Part shown: positions 1 to 11,819 of the stretch, piece after piece
Numbering within the stretch: position 1 is the stretch's first letter
Layout of the letters: every line of letters begins with the position of its first letter
Assembly: GCA_000231825.2 (NCBI GenBank)
Contig: AFXF02001865.1
Location: 1 to 64,000, forward strand
DNA length: 64,000 bases
DNA from: Tetrahymena elliotti 4EA
Lineage: Eukaryota > Ciliophora > Oligohymenophorea > Hymenostomatida > Tetrahymenidae
Reading direction: 5' to 3'
Program-made: the position numbers and the translations under genes
Notes under the pieces: generated by a model
What the model saw: the letters and a program-made list of their open reading frames with translations, nothing else
The model's database searches: none
What the model was told of the DNA's origin: nothing

Positions 1-1337
1 AATTAACCAATTTTTTAAATAAAAATTTGGGAAATAAAAATAAGAATTAATTTTTTTAATTTATAATAATTAATCTACAAAATATTTTAAAACGAAATAT
101 TTTTTTATCAATTTCTTCAATTTATGTAAGAAAATATTATTGATTACAAATGAAATGCACGAGTTTGTGAAGCTAACTATTTTTTCTTAATCTAAATAAA
201 TTTAATTAAATTTTTTGGGTGGAAATATAATTTAAATAAATTAAAGAAGAAAAAAAAACTCATAATAATTTAATCTAAAAAAATTGAAATATTTCAGAAA
301 AAACAAACAAAAAAAAGTATTGTGAAAATAGATACAAATTTCTCAAAGTTTTTAAAGTAATGATGTGGTTATTAAATACTCCATCTTGCCCCTAAGTTTT
401 TAAAGAATCAATAAATGAGATAAAATTACTATTTTGGCAATACAAATCTATGAAACTCTTAAAAAATACTGTATTAAGAGAGGAAATATCAAAAATGTGA
501 AATAATATCTTTTCTCAACATAACCATAAAAATCAATATTAATATAGCAATTTTAGGTACTATTGAAACAGCATTCAGATCCAGTAGAGAGATAGAAATC
601 AAGCATGATGATTGATAATCAAGAAAAGAAATAAAAAAATCCTTATTTTATATAAATAAACCAAAAAAAAACATAAATACAATCTAAAAGAAAAAGACTA
701 TCATTTAAAAAGAATAAAATAAAAATAAAATAAACTGATAATAAATAGATATAATTAAGAAATAAATTCAAAAAAATAAATAAATAAATTTGTAAAATAA
801 ATTAAGAGATAAATTACAAATTTCACCACACAAATTTCTATTAACTGATTTGATTTCAAATTAAATTTTTGAAAGTATTTTTTCTTTTTGTAAATTTAAA
901 ATAAGAAATTAAAAAACTTTGAAAATATCCTGAATTAATTAAAAATAAAATTGAGATTAAAAAGGAAGAGGGAGGGTTTGTTTATAAGATATATTTACAA
1001 GCTTGATTATAAATATAAAACGACAACTGACAGATAGTTAAGATAATTGTTAAAAGTATATGATTTTAAAGATAATTATTCTTTTATTAATTTAAAATAT
1101 TTAATATATAGAGAGATAGTAATTATAATTGAGTATAATATATATACTTTGGAATTAGGACTCAAGCATTTTTTATTTTATTTTTTGGATTGTTTATTTT
1201 TTATAGATAGTTTTTTTGATAACCTATTCCTATCATTTTTATTTGAAATAAATTAAAATTTTGTGTTTCAATTTCATAAATTATTCAAAAATTTTTTATT
1301 TTTTTCAAAATTTCACAAAAATATTTTATTAATTCTT
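1..1337. other. AT-rich intergenic DNA downstream of the cyclin gene
   Basis: No reading frame with coding character under the ciliate code on either strand. The DNA is nearly all A and T with homopolymer runs. The short frame near 1263-1481 on the plus strand is only the complement of the cyclin's last exon. Confidence 0.6.
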
Positions 1338-4300
1338 TCAGAATTTGTTTCTTCTCAAGAAAGAGTTAGAGTTGAACGAGCTTGCACGGAAGTTTATTTA
1401 ATTTATAGTTTTTGTGAAGTGACTATTCCATTTAGCCTCATCATCAAAATTAGGAATACTTGTAGGAATCTTGCTATTTAATGTTGTTGATGCTGTTGAA
1501 AGTAATGGCTTTGAAGAGTATTAATTTAGTGCAAGCTAATATGGTTTTTAATAAGAGCTAATTGAAGAAAGCCCTGATGAAAGTGAATTGCTTGAAGTGC
1601 TCATAGGATAGAAAGAGCCAGAGCTGAAGGCATTTTATTATTATAATAGCTTGCTTTGTAAACTACCTATATTTGAAGAGGTAGATGTTATTGAGCTTGA
1701 TTAATGAATTGAGTTTGAAGAAGTAGTTCCATTGTTTATTGTTGACTAAGATGCTGAAGAGGCATTTGAAGTTGATATATTTGTTATTGAGCTTAAATTA
1801 TTAACTTTTTAATCATTCAGTTTATTATACTCAAAAAAGTTATTTCTATTATTCTATAATCCTGAGATAGTGTTTTTAGAAAGATGCTAAGATCCTATTG
1901 AAGTTCTTTAACTCTAATAACTAACTCCTATTTTTTCAAAGGATTTCTCTCTTATTCTGTAGCTGTTTAAATCAAAGTTATCAACTATTTTTTTATAGAT
2001 GAAAGTTTTTTTATTGGAAACCGTTTTTCAAAAATAAATTAAATATCAAAATTTACATAAAGGTTTTTTATTTTCTTATAAAATACGAGTTGTAGTAGTA
2101 GTAGTAGTTGTTGTTGTAGCTGTAGTAGTAATAGATGAAAGATTTGAAGCACTCTTGTAATTATCTGAAGTGTAGAAGCCTAATTTTAAATTTGTCTTAA
2201 TATCCTTTAATGGTGAAATACCAGAAGATGTAGAGCCATTTAAGTAGCTATGTGGCTTAAAGTAGGTATCGAATTTAGATAAAAATTGTAGGCAGCAAGA
2301 TAAAACTTAAGCTCTGTCTTGATTACAAAGTTGCAAAATTTCATCTCTATATGGATTAGAAATGTTTTATTTTTCTCTCAAATAGCAAATACAAGCAGCC
2401 CCTAAAATTTCTAGGTCATATTCATAGAATTTGTCATCTATTAATAAAAACATTTACATTATTAGTCATGAATAAATTTATGGAAAAAATTTGGAATTGT
2501 AAAATAAAAGAAATTTTTTTGGTTAGTTAGTTAGTTGCATATTTTTTAATATTTTCAATAAAAGTTAGCTAGAAATTAAATTAATATTTGTTTATTTATC
2601 ATCAAATAGGATTTATTTAGATTTGTTTTTTCCCATCAAAATATTTACTATTTTCTATTGAATTTATGATCATTCATGCTTTCTATTAAATAAATGCTCC
2701 AATTCTTTATTTTATTTTTGTTCATTTCATTTTTTTATTTGCATTTTTATTGCATAATTACTGATTTACTGAATCAATAGTTTTTTTTTATTTGCTTTTT
2801 GTTAATCTTATTGTGTTTGTAGCAATAATTTTCTTTTATCTATTACTAATTCTATGTATTTTTCACTAATAACAATAATAATGCCCATTTTTGATAGATA
2901 TTTTTAAAAAAACGATTTTCAATAAAATATTTCTTTAAAATAAATTAGCAATAATTCAATCATGTGTTTATTTACCTTTAATAGCTAAGAAGGCAATTCT
3001 ACTTAAATCTTTTTCTATTTTGGATACTATATCATATAATTTAATTGGAGAGATATCATATTCTTTAATAATTGGAGGTTATGGTTCTACTACTACTTTT
3101 GAATGGGGTGGAGGTGAGCATGATGCATTAGCTTCATCACTATTTGAATTTTTAGAAGATGTTTCCTAAGAAGATGAATAGTCATTCAAATTAGGTGAGC
3201 TATTTTTAGTGCTATCTTCTGACTGCAACTAATTATTTTATACTAAAGAGGAAGGAGCAGTACCTTAAAACTCTAATTCTATTGTTCTATTATTTCCTGA
3301 ACGTTCTTTCTTTGCACTTGTATTCTTTGTTTCATTAGATAAAAATGGAGTTGGGCTGATTATTGGTGTGTATGCAGCACCCTTTTACAAATCATTAGAA
3401 AAAACAACACCTTATGAGCCATAATATTCTAATAAATCATAAAGTGTAGGAATTTGCATATTGAATTTAAGAATTTAGACAGTTTTCTATTCTGCTTTTC
3501 TCAAATCTTCTTTTGAATATTGATTTAAGCACATATATTTTTTAAGAGAAGACAAAAAGGGTATTCTTTCATCTAACTCAATACTTTTAGCTCCTAGCAT
3601 TACACAAACAGCTCCAAATAATTATAAATGCTCTTTTATTTTTAATGAGCACAATTCAGAATTGATATCATTAACTACCAAATAATCTAGAAACATGATA
3701 CTTAAAAAAGCTGACTATTTAGTCAATCTCATTCTATCAGCCAAATCAGTAACGTAATTAATAGTGCGCTCTCTTTGCTAAACATTTAATAAAAAAATTT
3801 TTTTAAAGATACCACAAAAGATAAAGATGAAATGGTAAAATAAAATAAATAGAGTGGGCAAAATTTAAAATAAATAAATAAATTGGTTGTGAATCGAGTA
3901 CAAACAAATTAAAAAATACAGTTGGTGTTAGAATTTGATTTGATTTGAAAAAGAAAGAGACTGTCTGTCTGATTTTTACTTAATTTGAATCTAAAATTGA
4001 ATTTTAGTTTAGATTTTTCTCTTAAAATTTAATTTTTGTAAAAAAACTTTTTTGAGCTGGAAAAAAATTTAAATATGTGAAATGTATTGATTCCTTCATT
4101 TATTTGTTAGTTCGAACTTCGAATATAATTTGATCTGAAATAATTTTGAGATTTTTTTGTTTTTTCTTCTAAAGCTATTCATAGATTGATTGATTGGTTA
4201 TAAATATGAAGTAGCAAGTGAATATCGCTATGAAAATATTTACACTCACCACGAAAATTCATCCAATTTATCCTATTTTTGAATTACTTTCAAATAAAAA

Positions 4301-5356
4301 ACTTTCTATAAATCTTTTTGGCTTTTTTAAATATTTTCTATGCCTTCGTAATAAGATTTTTATCCAGATAAAATATTTTTTTGAGATGCATCAATCTTAA
4401 AAGAGGATTTATTATTTTTTAATTTATTTATAGTAGGTAAAGCATAGCTTTAAGTTTCGTTGATTCTTTTAAAATTTATTGAAATACTATCTTTCCTTTA
4501 TTACGAATTTAAAAAATAACAAATTCACAAATCTATCAAACCAAACCAAACTCAACTCAACTACAAAAATAGAATCAAGCGAAACTACATTTCACAGTGT
4601 TCATTTATGAAAAATAAGTATATTTTGCATTTATTTTACCTTTAAGTAGTCTGAATGTTCTGATAAATTAATAGAAGTCTTTTATTTTTTCTACTTATAT
4701 GTGTTAGAGTATAATCTCAAAGGATTTGTGTTCAGTTTATAATTCATCTAATATGACTTGAGGGCAAGAAATTAGCTATCCTATAATTATTCAAACAAAT
4801 GAAATTAATAAGATGCTTGATAATAAGAAAAGTAAGCTTAATAATTGAAAAAATAAAACACTTTATACATTCTAACACCACACTCTTTGCAGAACTAGCA
4901 CTTTGAATATGTAACTATTGTTTGATGCTTGCAATTAAAGTATGTATAAAGCATACTGTTTGGAGTCTAAGTGGTTAAGCTTTGAGCTTATGTGCTCATA
5001 CTGTTAATAGTTACACTAGTGCTGCTAGTAAGAGTAAATGGTGCCTATGCAGGAGCTTAAGGTAGCTATGATATTGTCTAAGCGAGGCTAAGTAAGTTAT
5101 CACTGCTCATTATGCTTTTTAACTCTCCTGATTTTATTACTGCATCAGTGTTGTTTTAACTTTAACTTTCAAATCCAACTGCAGTAGGAGATGTTGCCTC
5201 TAAGGACTATACCTTTAAAAAATTAATACTATGATTTGGGAATTATTATCCTGTAGAACAACTTGACATGGCACTAATATTTGTGGGTACACTCTATGTC
5301 AGACTACCTAGGTTTAAGAGAAATTAATCTCCAATCAAATTTGAATCTTTTTACAT
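1338..5356 (-). CDS. Cyclin-domain protein with long N-terminal extension
   Basis: Four exons on the minus strand: 5356-4640, 3777-2976, 2437-2057 and 1984-1338, phases matching at every junction, about 848 residues ending in TGA. Exon 1 is Ser/Thr/Gln-rich and carries a Cys/His cluster (C142, H144, C153, C156, C159) that could bind a metal. The first cyclin fold starts at the beginning of exon 2 (RERTINYVTDLADRMRL, then a helix with FLDYL) and runs to about residue 345. A Ser/Asn-rich linker of roughly 100 residues follows, then a second cyclin-like fold (EYDLEILGAACICYL) around residues 480-580. The tail has a poly-Thr tract and is Ser/Gln-rich. The family binds and activates cyclin-dependent kinases; the partner cannot be told from sequence. 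The first intron is long (862 bases), so exon 1 could belong to another transcript, but the phase and the continuous frame argue for one gene. Confidence 0.7.
2089..2132 (-). repeat. ACT/ACA trinucleotide tract coding poly-Thr
   Basis: A near-perfect run of TAG/TTG triplets on the plus strand reads as ACT/ACA on the coding strand, giving about a dozen Thr residues (one Ala interrupts) in the third exon of the cyclin gene, just before its last intron. Confidence 0.8.
3778..4639 (-). other. Long first intron of the cyclin gene
   Basis: It begins GTAAAATAAATG after a codon-complete AAG and ends ATGTTTAG before CAA, so the frame is kept. At 862 bases it is far longer than the other introns here. 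No conserved element is evident inside; the plus-strand frame at 4218-4400 lies wholly in it and has no coding support. Confidence 0.5.
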
Positions 5357-6367
5357 ACTTATAGGATAGTTATTTATGAACAATTTTGTTTGTTTAATTA
5401 TTTATTTATATGTTTGTTTTTTTGCTTGATTGATTGATTGTTTCTTTATTTTTTTTGTTTTTTGTTTCTAATAAATGAATGAGAGTTAGTAAATGAATTT
5501 ATAAATTTTGTATTTATCTATCTATCTATCTTGTTAGATCTATTGATCGAGTTGAAGATTTTGCTATATTAATTTATATGTTCAATGATTTTACTTATTT
5601 ATCTTTACTTCTAATTAATTTAATTAAAGTTATTTACTCAATAAGAAAATGCAAATTCAAACCAAATAAATATCTATAATAAGACATACAAATAAATGTA
5701 TAAATACAAATTTTTATTGACTTGATAATTTTCAAATTTATGCTTTGATTTTTTCAAACGATGCAAGTAATTGACTTAATAAATTATCAGATAGATAAAG
5801 AATGTAGCAAACAACTAATTAAGCATTAAATAGTAAAATTTAAATTATTTGTATGGAATTTAGAACATCAATAGCTAATTAATTAACTTGATAAATAATG
5901 TACATCTATTAAATTTATTTCTTTTTTGTATGAAAACATAGATTTTTAGTTGACAGTAATCATTCATTTCACATACATACACTTAAAAAATATCAAAAAA
6001 ACAGAAAAATTTATTTATTTAATTTAATTTAAAATATTTTTAAAATTCAAGTATTATTGATGCTTTTAAAATTATGGAGTTTATTTTAATATCAAAATCT
6101 ATTATTAGGCTTACAAAATTTAGCTTTTTTGCCTAATTTAACTCTCTACATCATTTATTTATTTACTTCTATTTTTTGAAATAATTTAATTAATATATAA
6201 TTTATATCCTCCTTTAGTTGATGAATTAAGCTTTGAATCATAATATCTAATGTAATAGATATTTTTGTTATGTTAACTCAATTTAACATTAATGCTTACA
6301 GCACAATAATTATTGTATTAATAAAATGAACTATTTTAAGAAACCCCTATTGAACAGAAATTTGTTT

Positions 6368-6465
6368 ATTTAATAATTAATTTTCTAAATAGATTAAAAA
6401 ATACTTTCTCTAATTTATTTAATAATTAATTTTCTAAATAGATTAAAAAATACTTTCTCTAATTT
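6368..6465. repeat. 49-base tandem duplication, two copies
   Basis: Two adjacent, essentially identical 49-base units (6368-6416 and 6417-6465), each beginning ATTTAATAATTAATTTTC. A recent duplication in noncoding DNA; no function is implied. Confidence 0.85.
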
Positions 6466-6543
6466 AATTTAAACTCTATTTCAAAAAATTTGACTCTGGA
6501 TTTTAAACTAAAAAGAAGTTTTGGATATAAATAATCTATTTTT

Positions 6544-6578
6544 CTAACTTTACAATTAACTTTACATTGTAAAGTTAG
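6544..6578. repeat. Perfect 13-base inverted repeat
   Basis: Arms CTAACTTTACAAT and ATTGTAAAGTTAG flank a 9-base loop. The arms pair perfectly, and the loop TAACTTTAC repeats part of the arm sequence. It may be a hairpin or a relic of local inversion; nothing else identifies it. Confidence 0.75.
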
Positions 6579-7422
6579 GGTTTATTCATAAAAAACTTAC
6601 AAAATTAATATTTCTAAAAATAGTAAAATAGTTTTACCAAAAAATAATTTTGACCAAAAGACATCAATTAAAATAATATTTTCAAATATCAAATTAAACA
6701 AGTAAAAAAAATTTTTTTAATTTGGATTCTTGAACTGATAATTTATTTTAGTTGTAAGGCTTGCTAATAATTAAGAAAATAAACAAATAAATAAAGTTTA
6801 TTGGAATGATATCTTGAGATTGTAAAGTTTAGAAGTAAAATTAGACTAGATTCAATGCATTAGCTTTTTAATTTTTAGAAAAGATATTTTAAGTAATAAT
6901 TTGAGAATATTTAATGAAAACAAGAGCTTGATTTTATTGATTGATATGAAAAGTTATGTAGATATTTCTGTAGAATTTCTAATTCTAGAAACGAGAAAGA
7001 AAACGATAGTTAAGTAAGAAACATGAGTTAATACTAATTTTATAAATTGCATACAAATTAAGATTATAATTATAACAATTGTAAAAATTATTAATAACCT
7101 TGATAAATTAAATTAATTAAATCAAACAAAATAACAAGCAAGTTCAATTATTTAAGAAATTTTAAAGCAAAAATGTTTAGATCTTTAAGATAAATTCTAC
7201 AAAACTCATCACCTGTAACTAGTTATTCATGATATATCTCATAGATCAAATATTATTCTATTATTTTTCTAATAAATTTAGTTACAATAGACATCTAGAA
7301 TGAGCTATCTAAAGTCTCTTATCTTTGTAATTATTATTATCATACATTATTAATACTTTCTTTATATTCTTACTAGCATATGAGTTATTTTAACACATTT
7401 TATTTTTAAAAACAGAAAGGAA

Positions 7423-8703
7423 ATGAATTAAGTGTAAGCCTATTTATTTATACATAGCAATATTTATATAACTAAATATGTCAATAACTAGAATTGCAGA
7501 GAATTGGGCTTTGTTCACTAAAAAATGGAATAATAGGTAAATATCAATTCAAGCAATTTTAATATTCTTTTATAAATTTAAATATGAAAAAATCTTTTAA
7601 AATATAATTTTTTATTTCAAAAAATCTATTATAGATACCAAGTAGCATGAGCACTTTAAGAACTATTTATAATTATGTCAAGTATCCTTAAAAGAATAAA
7701 TATTCATTGATCATCATAGAGTTATCAAAGCTCCTTCGTAATAATTAAGATGGTATTTAATAACAAAAAGTTAACTCTTAACTAATTGATCTTGCTGTAT
7801 GCACTGAAAATGTTAATTTAGCCATATATCTTCATGCATCACTTTCAAGTATATTATTTTAAATGGTAGAAATCACTAGTATTTAAATTTATATCATGAT
7901 ATTCAATAGATTTCAAAAACATTATTAAGGACTAAAACTATTTCGTAGCTAAAGTTTTAGAAAAAACATTAAGTAATAAAAGATTAGTACTTTCTGGAGA
8001 TTTCTTTCACGTTAAGGCGTAAATATTTCTTTAAAATTATCATTTTTTAATAGTTATTATACCTGTTCTATTTATTATTATTTATAAATAGTTCTTCATT
8101 AAGCTCAAAGATTGGATATATTGAAATACCCTAGTATTTCTCAAAGATCGAAGAAAATGTTAGCAAAGGAATGATTATTCAAGAAACATTAAATAAAAGA
8201 ATGTTAAAAAATGAACCTGTCGAATAAAAAGAAGTTGAAAAAATGATCGAATTAAGAGATACCTCTTTAATCTCTTATTCTTTAAAGTAATTAATTGCTG
8301 TTTGTTTGTTTGTTTCATATTAAAATAAAATTTTTGTATCTTTTAAAAAGGTGTTTAGGGGTTATCATTTAACTAAATCCATAAGATCAAGAATAATTAT
8401 ATCAAATAGGAGTAACTATTGGCAGAATACTTCATCTTAAGCACTCTTTAATATTAAATAGTAAATTTATGAATATAACAGATTGTTTAAAATATCATAA
8501 ATATTTTTAATTTAGAATAAATTCCTGAAGGTACTATTAAACTAGAATTACTAAAATTATTCAAATCAGAAAAAGATTCTATCGAAAATACTGAGGAATA
8601 AGTTAAAATAGAAAAATAAAAATTAACTTAATAATTAAAAGCTCAACTTCAAAAATTCAAGATTGAAGAATCAAAAATTAATGAATTTGTTAGACTCATC
8701 TGA
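7423..8703 (+). CDS. PDSS2-like polyprenyl diphosphate synthase subunit
   Basis: Six exons (7423-7536, 7635-7848, 7910-8018, 8092-8286, 8351-8460, 8516-8703), all phases consistent, 309 residues. The order of short matches follows the human PDSS2/yeast-type non-catalytic subunit of trans-prenyltransferase: IPSSMSTLRTI near residue 39, a helix ending AIYLHASLS, LVLSGDFFHVKA, and QLYQIGVTIGRIL late in the protein. At the place where catalytic subunits have the first Asp-rich motif this protein has HASLS, so it should not bind substrate alone. By analogy it would pair with a catalytic partner to make the ubiquinone side chain in mitochondria. The start is uncertain: ATG at 7478 gives another N terminus but needs a different acceptor. 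The identity rests on remembered family patterns, not on a search. Confidence 0.55.
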
Positions 8704-9941
8704 TTGATAGAAAAGATACTGATAACAACTTGCTTGCTTGCTTTTTTAACTTAACAATAACTATATTTATTTACAATTACTATTTATATCTAATTAAAAT
8801 TCCACATTTTATATAAATTAACTTTCAAATAATTAAAAAATTAAATTCTACAAAAAATATCAATATACCCACTCATTCTTAATTTAATCTTTTATTTCTT
8901 GTTTTACAAAATAAATACATATCTTTCTGTTTATATTGTTGTTATATCATTCATTATTTCACCTTTTTACATAATAATCAATCTACCTATAAAAATCCAC
9001 TCCTAATTTATATATTTTTTTATTGTTTTACAAAATTAATACATTGAATTTAGTTTATATTATTTTGTTATTAATCACATAATTTCTCCTTTTTACTGAA
9101 AAATTAATTAATTAATGTATCAATCAATAAAAATCCATTTTTAATTTCATTTTTTTTCTTATTTTCAAAATTAATAAAAAATACTTACTGTCCATTTTTC
9201 TGTCACTCAAAATTTTTCTTCTTTGCATAATTAAAAAAAAAATTAATCGGATCAAAAGGTAAATAAATATTTCCTCATAAAAGAAATAAAATACAAAATC
9301 TCTCTTTTTGAAGAAAGAAATTCAAAAAAAATCACAGATAAGTAAACAACTTAAGATATATAAAAAAATATTAATGATTTATAAATGAATAAATCATTAT
9401 AAATAATTAGATATTATTAATTTTTTTAATGTTCCAAATTAATTTTCTATTTCTTTATTAAAAATATTTTTTGTAAAAAAGTAAAAGAAATTTAAGCATA
9501 TGTTTATCCATAATATATTTATGAATTATTTATAATAATTTATTTAATTTTTTATCTAAAAACAAAAAATAAAGTTCTACCTTTGATAAATTCCTATTAT
9601 CTTAATGATTTCTGAAATATATTAATTGCACTGCACTAAATAAAAAATAAAGAATTTGAGTTTTTTTTTAATCTTAAAGTATTTTTCATCTTTAGAAAAT
9701 AATTAAAAAGTAAATTTGCTTGATTGGATGAAGAAAGATAGTATAGATACATTAAGTTTTTTTAGAAAATTGTAAATAAATATTTTTTGTTTAATGTAAA
9801 ATTTCTTTTTGTGAAATTTATTTGAATCTATGAAAACTAATATCTTTTATTTATATAATTGTATTATTTTTAATTATTTAAAACAAAAATATCCAAATAA
9901 CTTACTTAGTTAGACATAAAAAGGTAGAAGTCATTTCATAA
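8704..9941. other. AT-rich intergenic DNA
   Basis: Gap between two plus-strand genes; nothing coding or structured was recognised. It must hold the 3' end of the PDSS2-like gene and the promoter of the pepsin-like gene. Confidence 0.55.
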
Positions 9942-11819
9942 ATGAAAGTTATTCTTTTAATAAGTTTGATTACCATCTTGGTTGAAAAAATCTTATGCTA
10001 AATCCAACAAAAAGACACTACTTTTGAGGTAAGATTGAGCTATAGTCCTTAGCTTAAATAATTCATTTCATCTTATAGAGATGATAATCAAAGGGAGAAG
10101 TATAACGGATTCGAAAATAAATTCCTTTCAAGAGAATAGAATAAACTTAATCAACATAATATCCTTGCAAATTAAAAGGATCCAAAATAGTATGGCAAAG
10201 CATATTAAAAGATCTATTCCTCCAAAATTTAGACTGATTTAAGTCTACATACTTATATAGAAGCATATTTTGGTAGAAATTAATATCCACTTAAATTATC
10301 ATTTGACTTAAACTTACCTTACAACTGGATACAATCGCCTAATTTTTAAATTTGCTACAATAAAAATGATGCTTTTAACAAAAATAATAACAATAAATCA
10401 TAAGAATCAAGGTTAAATGTAGACAAAATTATAAAAGAAAACATTATTGAAAGTAGCTTAGATGGAGGTATAATTTAATGCTAAAGTATAAAAGAATCTT
10501 CAAAGGATTTGAATAAATTTAGTTTTTAAAATAAAAATAACGTGTCAAATATAAAAAGTAAAAATCTAAATAGTAAAGATATTGATTGCTTTTAATCTTA
10601 GAAATAAATTGATCTTAATTGTAGATAGCATCTTTTTGAACATTTATAGAGTGATTTATTTTAATTCTTAGATGAAACATAAAATATTTAAGTTGAATTT
10701 TATGTGAAAAGTAGATAATTTATCAACAGTAAATATTACTAAAGTAATTAAACATAAGGATTTATTGGTTTTCCAATTGAATAAAATTAAAGGAGCATTA
10801 TTTAAGAGTATAAAAACTTAAATATTACTAGAAGAAATTCATTTTCTTTGTATTTATATTATGATCCCACAAATTTGATTTAACCTTCAATAGTTATTGG
10901 GGGAGTTAATCACAATTATTTTGAAGGAAAATTATAATACATTACAATGAATAATCATAATGGCTAGTATTCATTTAAATTTGATGATATTATAATTGGA
11001 AAAACCAAATTATTAAGTTCTACTTAAATAAATCAAAAACAAAATAATTAAGATTTACATCTAAGAAAAGAGATCTAGCATGCTTATGATTAAAACTAAA
11101 AATAAAATAATGTAATAGAATAGAAAACAGGAAATATGTAAACTGAGTAAAATTAATCAAATAAATTTGTAGGAGTCCTATCTACCAAAGAGTTGTTTAT
11201 TTAAATTCCATAACAGTCAGCAGAAGGTTTTATAAATATTTTGAAAAATTAATTTAAGATAAGATGCAAAAGGAATACAGATAAAATCATTGAATGCCTT
11301 AAATAAAAATCAGCATAATTCCCTGATTTTACCATAGAAATTAGTGATTCATAGATAGAAAATGAAAGTAAACAAATAAAATTAAAAAGTGAATATTACA
11401 TTTGGGAATGCAGAAAAATAAAATAAAAATCAAGTATCAAACCTTATTTTACAATAGACTATTAATCCATGTAAAATGTATAAAATTCAATTGAAAATTA
11501 TGAGCTTTGTAAGACATTCTTTTAAGTTGATGAAAATAATTTACATTTTACATTCGGTTTTTCTTTTCTGGAAAAATTTTATATTGATTTTGATTTAGAT
11601 AATTAATAAATTGGATTTAGTGATATTTCAAGAAAAAGTATTTGGGTAAATATTATAAATCATAGCAAATTATCTTATATGATAGGACCATTAACTATTT
11701 TCATGGCTGGCTTATTTTATTTCTTTAGCTTTTACAAAAAATACAACTAAAATTAGATAATCACTTTGAATCAAAATTAATTTAAATAAAAACATTAGGA
11801 TCTTTTGATTAAAATTTGA
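9942..11819 (+). CDS. Catalytically degenerate pepsin-like membrane protein
   Basis: A single uninterrupted frame of 625 residues. It starts with a hydrophobic signal segment (MKVILLISLITIL) and ends with a transmembrane helix (GPLTIFMAGLFYFF) and a short Lys/Asn/Gln-rich tail. The fold of an A1 aspartic protease is visible in pieces: SFDLNLPYNWIQS where the first active site should be, IVIGGVNHNYFEGKLQYI in the middle, and GFSFLEKFYIDFDLDNQQIG before the C-terminal lobe ends. Both catalytic triplets are lost: the first D-T/S-G reads D-L-N, and the expected second one falls in VGVLSTKELF with no Asp. I infer a non-enzymatic, type I membrane protein exposed in the secretory lumen or at the surface. 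It is longer than active pepsins because of Asn/Gln-rich insertions between the lobes. It stands 23 kb from the intact aspartic protease cluster and lacks that cluster's introns. Confidence 0.6.

Larger units (their letters stand above)
5357..7422. other. Intergenic region with a direct repeat and a hairpin
   Basis: This is the divergent gap between the cyclin (minus) and the PDSS2-like gene (plus), so promoters of both should lie here. I see no coding sequence. Apart from AT-rich filler it holds a 49-base direct repeat (6368-6465) and a hairpin (6544-6578). Confidence 0.55.

Noticed and set aside
3777..3977. Alternative first exon for the cyclin starting near 4107
   Set aside because: A phase-consistent join exists, but the peptide has noncoding composition, whereas the exon at 4640-5356 is clearly coding and joins in the same phase.
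4218..4400. Plus-strand frame of 60 codons
   Set aside because: It lies wholly inside the long cyclin intron, on the opposite strand, and its composition (Phe, Ile, Leu, Lys) is that of AT-rich noncoding DNA.
7635..8018. Apparent frameshift in the PDSS2-like gene
   Set aside because: Two frames each carried part of the similarity, but a 61-base intron (7849-7909, GTATAT...CAATAG) joins them exactly in phase, so no frameshift is needed.
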